Source: JAEUUM01 sp038326165
GTDB lineage: Bacteria; Bacteroidota; Bacteroidia; Chitinophagales; Saprospiraceae
Length of the DNA stretch: 10,844 nucleotides
Direction of reading: 5' to 3'
NCBI GenBank assembly: GCA_038326165.1
Contig: JBBQJT010000076.1
Span: forward strand, 1 to 10,844
Both the position numbers and the translations under genes were made by a program. Positions 4,888 through 10,844 of the stretch are shown here, piece by piece. How positions within the stretch are numbered: the first letter of the stretch is position 1; each line of letters begins with the position of its first letter. Below the pieces are notes generated by a model. That model searched no databases. It saw only the letters and a program-made list of their open reading frames with translations, and was not told the origin of the DNA.

Positions 4888-7230
4888 CTATTTCACTTTC
4901 TCTTTCATTAATTCTGTTAAGGTTACTGCAAATGGAATTCCAGATGCTGTCACATGATTATTTTTCGATTTAATTTCTTTGTATTTTTCTAGCTCTTTAA
5001 AATTAAAATTTGCTCCGTTAAAGTCTGCACTTTCTTCTTTTTCTATTTCAATTACTAAATAGTAGTCTTTCAGGTCGCTGGTTTTGTAGCCAACTAAGCT
5101 TGTTCCTTTATAAACTTTTGGTCCTTTGCTTTTTATTTTGAAAATTTTATTTGCGGTATCTTTTCCCGATTCTCTAAGAAGTAAATATTTAGCATTTACA
5201 ACATTGTTTTCTAAACTTAATGAACCCTTATCATCATCCATTCTGAAATTATATTTACCTTCTTTTTTGTACCAATCAATATTCGAATTATTCTTGCAAT
5301 ACCCAACTAAAATAAATGTTTCATCTGGAATTAATTTTTCCGTTTTAGCTGAGTCCAAATATTCAGGCATTGGCTCAATTAAAATATTTGTATCGTCCTT
5401 TTCATCTTTGTGAATATCGTAGATTTTAACCGCAGTATATTCTCTTTGTGAAGCTCTGTCAATAAAGTTTGCGATAACCTTTTTAATGAAGGTTTTTAAA
5501 TGCTCTTTGTCCTTATCGTCTTTGTTGGGTTTAATTACAAATGCACCTAATCCAGGAATTAATTCATGAAAGCCTCTAAATGGCTCATCTTCGCCCTTTC
5601 CCGGATATAAAACATAAGCACCACCAGTTCTTCTAATCGCATCTTTATATGCATGCATTTTAAGCAGGTCTTCGTTTTTAAATGTCCCTTTTTTAACTTC
5701 CTCAATTTCTTCTTTTAATAAATCCTCTTCTTCTTTTGCACTTAATTCTTCGTCTTTCGATTTTGATATTAATTCATAAAAGTTTTTGACTTTGTATTTT
5801 GCATCAAAGTGAATGTGTGTAATCAATTCCGTTTTTTCTGCATCTTTTGCTTCTGTTATTTCTTCAGGCCAAATGGATAAAGTATAGTCAGGGCGCAGTG
5901 TGGTCGTGTAGCTTCCTGAATTAGGGAAAGTTTTTCCGCCACCAAAAGAACGATTATAGGAGAACTGAATATTTAAATTTCTTGATGGTGATTTATATAC
6001 ACCTTTCATTGCAATGGCCGTTCCTTGTTTTAAGTTAAGCGATAATTGCCCCTTATCATATTGAATTAATTCTGCAATACTTTTTGGTTCAATATCAAAT
6101 ACTTCCTTGAATAAATCCAATAGGGTAAAAAACAACCAATACTCGTATAGTGTTGCAATGTCTTTTTTACCAGCATCATAAACATTGTCGCAACCGTGCC
6201 AAATCAATTTGGCTGCTAAGTCAAATTTTAGCCAAGCATTTAATACTTCTCTATAGCCACTTTTTCTTTGAAGTACAGGGCTGTTTAGCTTTAATGACGT
6301 TGGTCTTGATATTTGTTTGAAAAATGATTGACTTAACAGCGTAGATATTTTAGTTGCAAGCAATCCCGATTCAAATTTAGCAGTTGAATACTTTTCAAAT
6401 TTCAATTCACAATTTTCACAGAAAAACAGAAATTCTTCTAAGGCATGTTTAACAAAACGATTTTCGGCTGTATCTATAGATTCTGTTTTCCGTGTACTAT
6501 CAATTTTCGTTGGAATAGAGGTTAATACATAAGACCTATTTAAAAAATGGTCACTGCTTATTTCCATTCGGTTACTTTTAGTAACCAATTGCTTTATGTT
6601 CTTTTGATTGAATCTTCGTATTCTTCGAATGTCTTTTTCCTCATGTTCCTCTTCCCATTTGGTGGTAGGATTGGAAACAATTTTTTGAATTGCTTCTTCA
6701 AATTCTAAGGAATCAATTAATGATTTTACAAACGAAAATCGCTGATATAATGTTTCCGGGTTTTTATTGAAATCGGTTTCAAAATGTTGAGTGATTGGTG
6801 AATCAATTTGCATGATTAAATCTGTGCATCTTTCTGTGATACTCTCAAGCATATATCGATAGTCAGTCCTGTATTCACTTTTAACAGAACGAACTTCAAT
6901 AGCTAATAATATTGATGAGTTATTTATTTCTAGTGAATGTGTGCCTACATAAATATTGGGATTAATAGTTCCTTTATGTTTGCCGAATTTTGAATAGGTA
7001 ACAATTGCGTTTTTTTCGCTTTTTTCTTTGAAAAATATATCCTCATCCGAAAATTGATATTCATAAATGCAACCTTCTTTGAGTTGAATTTTAGCTTCGC
7101 CAAATCGCATTACATCTTCATCAGAAATTTCATAAAGTGTGTTGACATCACCTTTTATTTCTAATACCAATCCGTGTTTTATTTTCGAAAGGTCAATTTT
7201 AACTGATGATATGGATTCAAATTGCTCCAT
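4888..7230 (-). CDS. McrC-type nuclease: DUF2357 plus PD-(D/E)XK domain
   Basis: Nuclease subunit expected to be recruited or activated by the McrB motor upstream. The first 330 residues form the DUF2357-type region, with the conserved E-N-R-F-V-K (256-261) and TLYEYWLF (360-367). The nuclease core follows: RPDYTL (446-451, D448), HFDAKYK (474-480, D476 and K478) and KMHAYKDAIRR (524-534). An acidic, lysine-rich insert (490-515) interrupts the core. From about 636 a beta-rich extension (ILVGYCKNNSNIDWY and onward) opens somewhat like an EVE/PUA-type modified-base reader; that comparison is speculative. At 780 residues it is far longer than Escherichia coli McrC (about 350). ATG at 7230 follows the DUF1016 stop by only 4 bases, so it is translated from the same message. 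All expected catalytic residues are present. Confidence 0.88.
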   Translation of the reverse strand: MEQFESISSVKIDLSKIKHGLVLEIKGDVNTLYEISDEDVMRFGEAKIQLKEGCIYEYQFSDEDIFFKEKSEKNAIVTYSKFGKHKGTINPNIYVGTHSLEINNSSILLAIEVRSVKSEYRTDYRYMLESITERCTDLIMQIDSPITQHFETDFNKNPETLYQRFSFVKSLIDSLEFEEAIQKIVSNPTTKWEEEHEEKDIRRIRRFNQKNIKQLVTKSNRMEISSDHFLNRSYVLTSIPTKIDSTRKTESIDTAENRFVKHALEEFLFFCENCELKFEKYSTAKFESGLLATKISTLLSQSFFKQISRPTSLKLNSPVLQRKSGYREVLNAWLKFDLAAKLIWHGCDNVYDAGKKDIATLYEYWLFFTLLDLFKEVFDIEPKSIAELIQYDKGQLSLNLKQGTAIAMKGVYKSPSRNLNIQFSYNRSFGGGKTFPNSGSYTTTLRPDYTLSIWPEEITEAKDAEKTELITHIHFDAKYKVKNFYELISKSKDEELSAKEEEDLLKEEIEEVKKGTFKNEDLLKMHAYKDAIRRTGGAYVLYPGKGEDEPFRGFHELIPGLGAFVIKPNKDDKDKEHLKTFIKKVIANFIDRASQREYTAVKIYDIHKDEKDDTNILIEPMPEYLDSAKTEKLIPDETFILVGYCKNNSNIDWYKKEGKYNFRMDDDKGSLSLENNVVNAKYLLLRESGKDTANKIFKIKSKGPKVYKGTSLVGYKTSDLKDYYLVIEIEKEESADFNGANFNFKELEKYKEIKSKNNHVTASGIPFAVTLTELMKEKVK

Positions 7231-7234
7231 TTAT

Positions 7235-8233
7235 TTATTTGTTGGCATCTATTAACTGTTTCAATTGCATTTTGCTAGGCAATATCAATTCGTATTTACT
7301 TGCAAATATTTGTTTATTACTTTCAGGTAGGGTGATTTCTACCATCGTATCTTTTTTGTCCTTGCATAAAATAATTCCGATTGTTTTGTTTTCTTCTTCA
7401 AGCTTTACATATCTATCGTAATAGTTTACATACATCTGCATCTGCCCAAGGTCTTGGTGTTTTAGTTTGCCAATCTTCAAATCTATTAGTACAAAACATT
7501 TGAGCAAACGATTATAAAAAACCAAGTCTACTCTAAAATGTTCTTCATCAAAAGTGAACCGAACTTGCCGACCCACGAAAGTAAACCCTTTGCCCAATTC
7601 CAATAAAAAATGTTCTAATTTATTGATGAGTGCTTCTTCTAATTCAGTTTCGTTGTATGAATTAGATTCTGGCAGATTTAAGAATTCTAGAATGTATGGA
7701 TCTTTAATTAAATCACTTGCTTTTTCTATGATTTGACCTTTTTCAGCAAGTTTAAGCACACCCTTTTTATCTTTACTTAGCCTTAGTCTTTCATACAATG
7801 AAGAATTAATTTGGCGAGTTAATTCCCTCACACTCCAATAATTGGTTTCCGTTTCTATTTCATAAAATTTGCGCTCCTCCTCTTTGGTAATCCTCATTAA
7901 TTGTAGGTAATGGGTCCAACTTACACTTTGCGAAATCGGTGATTTCGCAATCTTATAGGTTAAATAAAATTTTCTAATCAACTCAAGGTTCCGCTTTGAA
8001 TATCCCTTACCAAATTCATCTGACAATTCACTTGAAAGTCTTTCTAATAGGTATTCTCCATAATTGGAATGGTCCTTTCCTTCTTGCTCATGCTCCACAA
8101 TTCGCCTGCCCAATTCAAAATAAGTTTGAACCATAATAGAATTTACGGAACGTACTACACCATGTTGTGCCTCTTTTAGTAGTTGCTTAATTTGTGCTAC
8201 AAATGAGTCGGCTGTATGTTGAATTTCATTCAT
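7235..8233 (-). CDS. DUF1016/YhcG-type PD-(D/E)XK nuclease
   Basis: Predicted cytoplasmic nuclease of 332 residues. The N-terminal DUF1016_N region (about 10-145) shows YFELGRRIVEHEQ (38-50), GKGYSKRNLELIRKF (75-89), SWTHYLQLM (105-113) and WSVRELTRQI (133-142). The C-terminal nuclease fold (about 170-320) carries FRVDLVFYNR (233-242, D236), VLIDLKIGK (248-256, D251 and K253) and GQMQMYVNYYD (263-273). Many relatives have ELK where this has DLK; aspartate is also allowed in PD-(D/E)XK enzymes, so activity is plausible. Such genes travel in defence islands and inside type I restriction operons, with unclear function. Here it lies between the mcrB-like and mcrC-like genes, 4 bases before the latter and 12 bases after the restored mcrB stop, implying a fixed partner and not a random insertion. 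ATG at 8233 is the first codon of the family N-terminus. Confidence 0.88.
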   Translation of the reverse strand: MNEIQHTADSFVAQIKQLLKEAQHGVVRSVNSIMVQTYFELGRRIVEHEQEGKDHSNYGEYLLERLSSELSDEFGKGYSKRNLELIRKFYLTYKIAKSPISQSVSWTHYLQLMRITKEEERKFYEIETETNYWSVRELTRQINSSLYERLRLSKDKKGVLKLAEKGQIIEKASDLIKDPYILEFLNLPESNSYNETELEEALINKLEHFLLELGKGFTFVGRQVRFTFDEEHFRVDLVFYNRLLKCFVLIDLKIGKLKHQDLGQMQMYVNYYDRYVKLEEENKTIGIILCKDKKDTMVEITLPESNKQIFASKYELILPSKMQLKQLIDANK

Positions 8234-8245
8234 CGATTATGCTTT

Positions 8246-9851
8246 TTATGCTTCAGCGTAACTTGCAAATCCATTTTCAACAGCATTCTTATACATTCTG
8301 CAAATTTTTTCGAATGATATTTTTGTCAGATTTAAGCTCCGCCTCGGTTAAACTATTGCTTACAAATTTATCTAAGTAATCTTCTTTAATTTTCGAATTG
8401 TCTGTCAAACAAAAACCACCCAATATGGGAAGAACCTTAGTAAGCTTATTTCTAGAACCATGCAATTTTGGAAGTAATTTCTGCATAATGGCAATATCGA
8501 GTAAATTGTCGCCTGTTTCGCCAAGTTCTTTCAGCATATACATTAACCTTCCAATTTCGCTTGCAGTTCTATACCCAAATTCAGCACCTGATTTTTTTAA
8601 TTCAGAAAAGAAAAGTTTTAAATCTGCTTCCGTAGGTTTTAAATTCTTATCTGTTTCTTGCAAGGCCATTTCCATAAAGCTTTCCGCCATATTTGCACCC
8701 TGGGCCTTTAGTAAATCCATGTCTAGTTTTATATCACTAGCAATAAAATCTGTTAAATCCTTTTCAGTCAATCTAAATTCTATAGTATTAGCTCTATCTA
8801 AAACCTTTGGACTAAACATGTAGGTTGTTTCATCAATATTTACAGTCCCAATGATGAATAAATTTTTAGGTAGGTTTATTGATTGAGGGACAACTTGGGC
8901 GCTATTTTCAATTTTATGCAATGGTATTTTATCACCCGATTCCATGGTGCTTAAAAAATCAGCAAAATATCTTTCAACATGACTCAAATTCATCTCGTCT
9001 AAAATCAAGAAGTAAGGTTTTGTTGGTTCTTCTTTATTTTCAATATTTGTCTTTGCTTGAATCATTAAATCTAAAACGCCATTTTCTGGGCATACATATT
9101 CTTCTTTGTTTAATGCATTTGGATAACCTAAAAGTGGTTCACGGTTAGTCCAATCTGCACCAACAGGTACAATTACATACTGAGAATCATTTGCTGTAAT
9201 CCAATGAGCAAAAGCTTGTGCTAATTTTGTTTTACCAGAACCTGAAAGACCGCTACAAATCACAAATGGTTTAGTACATAAAGAAGCAATAAAGCGTTGA
9301 ATAAGTTGAGGAGAGAAAATTAAGCCTGCTTCTTTTACTTTAGAATTAAAACTATTAATATCAAATCCGTCGGATTCTGGAATTGGCTGTTTCACAAAGA
9401 TCAGATTTATTTTAGAGTATATTGTAAGTATTTCCTGAAGGTCCTTGTCTAGTGTCTTGTTATCAGGCAAATTATCAACTTTGTAAGATTTAAAAACAAA
9501 AGAATTGCCATATCTGTCGGGTTTTGAATAACTTTTGGTTAAAAAGAAATCATTAATGGTTGTTGGGCTTTCTAATTCCCAACTAACTTTGGGGATATTA
9601 GTTTCACTTATACCGAAGGCCAATACTAAAATATTCTCTTTCTTAAAAAACAGATAAACAGGATATATTCCGTCACTAGTTGTATTAGGTTCTTTCAAAA
9701 ATAAAATCCAAGGTATTCTTGCCTCTACGCCTTGTCCAAAGCTTACTTTAACCTGAAAATCTTCTAATTTGTTTTCGAAGTGCTTCGTTTTTAAATCTCC
9801 AGACTTCGCTTGTTCTAAAAATTTATCAAGTTCATTACTATAATTTATCAT
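8246..9851 (-). pseudogene. McrB-type AAA+ NTPase (DUF3578 N-domain), probable frameshift near its 3' end
   Basis: Motor subunit of an McrBC-like system, expected to bind DNA with its N-domain and translocate with NTP (probably GTP) hydrolysis. DUF3578 covers about 1-150, with EARIPWILFL (43-52) and GIYPVYLF (61-68). Walker A is GLSGSGKT (201-208), Walker B FLILDEMNLSHVERYF (281-296), sensor-like GTVNIDETT (335-343), and FGYRTASEIGRLM and KLLPKLHGSR lie in the lid. The unbroken frame ends at 8289 after 520 residues. In the next frame the DNA continues SFEKICRMYKNAVENGFASYAEA to a stop at 8246-8248, the typical tail of this family. One extra A in the run at 8320-8324 would explain this; removing it gives ...SDKISFEKICRM. 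The motor domain itself is intact, so partial function is possible. Confidence 0.85.
8320..8324 (-). other. Homopolymer A5, likely frameshift site in the mcrB-like gene
   Basis: Five T on the plus strand (AAAAA in gene direction). With four A the codons read GAC AAA ATA TCA TTC GAA AAA ATT and join the two halves of the family tail exactly. With five the protein gains about eight unrelated residues and stops early. Real mutation, phase variation, slippage or sequencing error cannot be told apart here. Confidence 0.7.
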
Positions 9852-10050
9852 TGTTTTTCATTTTACTTGATACTATTAATTCAACCACATCTACATCTAA
9901 TATTTTAGCTATTTCATTCAGTACTTCAAGTCTTGTTTATCGTCGGTTTTGCACATAACTATTCGCCATATTGTAGCTTTTGCCCAATTGCTCTGCCAAC
10001 CACGTTTGCTTAATACCTTTCTTGTCTAGCACTTCTTTAATTCTGTTCAT
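9838..10050 (-). pseudogene. XRE-family helix-turn-helix regulator with an in-frame stop
   Basis: Reading from ATG at 10050 gives MNRIKEVLDKKGIKQTWLAE, then QLGKSYNMANSYVQNRR, a TAA (9937-9939, codon 38), and in the same frame TRLEVLNEIAKILDVDVVEL and a further 13 residues to TAG at 9838. Together this is a complete 70-codon XRE-type domain like those found beside restriction genes in Bacteroidota, where the stop position usually encodes glutamine (CAA to TAA is one change). The 3' end overlaps the mcrB-like start by 14 bases in another frame, so it heads the operon and would be its controller. The truncated 37-residue product keeps helices 1-3 in part but lacks the dimer-forming end. Sequence error remains possible. 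Confidence 0.75.
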
Positions 10051-10097
10051 ATCCCAAATAATAATGGTCGTCGAAAATAGGTAAAAATTTGTAAATA

Positions 10098-10116
10098 TAT
10101 CTCATTAATTGAGATA
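10098..10116. promoter_or_regulatory. Inverted repeat TATCTCA-N5-TGAGATA, candidate operator of the McrBC unit
   Basis: Seven-base arms are perfect reverse complements around TTAAT. The site lies 47 bases upstream of the XRE regulator start. On the minus strand TATATTTA (10099-10092) follows and overlaps it, resembling the Bacteroidota -7 box TAnnTTTG, and a TTG lies about 22 bases further upstream, so the repeat would sit between the two promoter elements. This is the expected place for autorepression by the adjacent XRE protein. Confidence 0.5.
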
Positions 10117-10119
10117 AAA

Positions 10120-10398
10120 AGCAATCAATTAATCGGCATTAAAGCGTTGGTAAAAAGTGGCTCTTTTGGTTTTGCCGAAGGGACGGCTTTGTGTGTCGGG
10201 GCAAAACCAAATGTGCTCCCGAAAGCTTTCGGGATGCGGCTGGCTAAAATTGTTTTTAAAAAATGCGGGTCGGCAAAAAAAATAAAACACGAAGCGTTGG
10301 GCTGTCGTGTCGGAAAAAAGTCCGCTGTTGAGTTTATATGTCGTCCAAATGTTTCGATAATTGCCTGTCAATTTAATGGTTGTTGTGTCGGTCCTTAC
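10120..10398. other. G/T-rich spacer upstream of the McrBC unit
   Basis: No credible gene. Overlapping frames exist on both strands but have odd composition and no recognisable motif. The stretch repeats words such as TGTCG, GTCGG and GGCAAA, with strand bias like the spacer at 4622-4887, and carries one perfect palindrome. Confidence 0.5.
10217..10234. repeat. Perfect 18-bp palindrome TCCCGAAAGCTTTCGGGA (copy 2)
   Basis: Identical in all 18 bases to the palindrome at 4733-4750. Each lies in one of the two G/T-rich spacers that bracket the McrBC unit. Confidence 0.8.
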
Positions 10399-10844
10399 GC
10401 TTGCCACTAACGTCAGTCTGTCATAAAACTAACACAAGCCGCCAAAACTAGCTTATTTTAGCTGATTTACAGGCGTTTTAAGCTGCTTTTTTTATTTGGC
10501 CATAAATTAGGGCTTGAAATAATGCGTTCCTTGAAATGGATAAAAATAAGTTTGGTGGGCAAGGCGTTTCGAAAACAAAAAGACGATGAATTCAAGACCG
10601 CTATGGTTTACAACCTCAAAAAACTCTTAAAATTTAACCGCAAAAGCCCAAAAATAATTGCCCAAGCAATGCCAATAAATGAATCAAGATTAGGAAAGCT
10701 TTTGTTTTTTTGAAGTACCAATTTCTAAGCCCTACACTTCAATTTTAAGCATCCCAAAATCCAGAAACCAATTAAGCATTCAATAAAATTAGATTCCTTA
10801 AAACGTCTCTAATGAAACCGTTTTATGCTCTAAAAATTGAGCTT
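10399..10844 (+). mobile_element. Transposase-end remnant repeat, copy 2 (runs off the window)
   Basis: Gap-free match to 4136-4581, including the boundary TAACG[G/T]CAGTCTGTC and the A/T-rich tail. The window ends inside the repeat, so the terminal GGGTTGTGCAAC and the right boundary edge seen in copy 1 are not visible. Homology starts at GCTTGC just outside the TAACG edge, so the repeat includes part of the boundary site as well as the element remnant. Confidence 0.65.
10462..10713 (+). pseudogene. Transposase C-terminal fragment, copy 2
   Basis: Same frame and length as the copy at 4199-4450; an ATG at 10522 gives 63 residues ending at a TGA. The AMVYNLKKLLKFNRKSPK segment is unchanged, while VLKTAM reads FKTAM-type (EFKTAM) and I becomes M near the end. 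No DDE residues are present, so it is a fragment and not an active transposase. Confidence 0.5.

Noticed and set aside
4567..4911. Short frames on both strands in the spacer behind the McrC gene
   Set aside because: Low-complexity G/T-biased DNA with palindromes; neither translation resembles a known protein.
9937..9939. Reassigned stop codon (TAA read as glutamine)
   Set aside because: All other genes use TAA or TAG as true stops at expected ends, and no bacterial code with TAA as glutamine is known to me.
10129..10410. Overlapping frames of 87 and 92 codons on opposite strands
   Set aside because: Mirror-image frames in strand-biased spacer DNA; both contain the palindrome and lack motifs, so coding is unlikely.

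Overview
The window is AT-rich and looks like Bacteroidota DNA. Gene starts have A-rich leaders without Shine-Dalgarno sites. The TCCCGAAAGCTTTCGGGA and CCCGATAGCTATCGGG palindromes, the protein variants and the G/T-rich spacers all resemble that phylum. No marker gene fixes the genus. Every convincing gene lies on the minus strand, so gene order below runs from high to low coordinates.

Layout in gene direction: (1) 10844-10399, the first visible copy of a roughly 440-bp repeat carrying the 3' end of a transposase gene. (2) 10398-10120, a G/T-rich spacer with a perfect palindrome. (3) 10050-4888, a tight four-gene unit: an XRE-type regulator broken by an in-frame stop, an McrB-type AAA+ motor (DUF3578 N-domain) with a probable 1-base frameshift in its tail, a DUF1016/YhcG PD-(D/E)XK nuclease, and a 780-residue McrC-type DUF2357/PD-(D/E)XK nuclease. 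(4) 4887-4622, a second G/T-rich spacer with three palindromes. (5) 4621-4136, the second repeat copy, gap-free and about 93% identical by eye, exactly 6263 bp from the first. (6) A DapB-like reductase. (7) A hairpin site. (8) A DUF2071 protein. (9) A hairpin site. (10) An ApaLI-type restriction endonuclease overlapping its beta-class DNA methyltransferase. (11) A hairpin site that supplies the last codons of the methyltransferase. (12) 1-365, structured non-coding DNA that may be the 5' part of a minus-strand group II intron.

The most striking feature is that each gene or small operon is followed by a large imperfect inverted repeat with TAAC at one edge and GTTA at the other. The layout resembles an integron cassette array: co-oriented unrelated genes, one folded site behind each, and no integrase in view. 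In the three clear sites all seven G-T wobble positions pair on the plus strand, which is the bottom strand relative to the genes and the strand that folds in true attC sites. The sites do not match the attC consensus, and the McrBC unit (over 5 kb) is very large for a cassette, so this may be a related but distinct cassette system.

Functionally it is a defence-rich accessory region: a type II restriction-modification pair, a modified-DNA-type McrBC system with an extra nuclease between its two core genes, and two metabolic or unknown cargo genes. Two lesions (regulator nonsense codon, mcrB frameshift) suggest decay, phase variation or sequence error in the McrBC unit.
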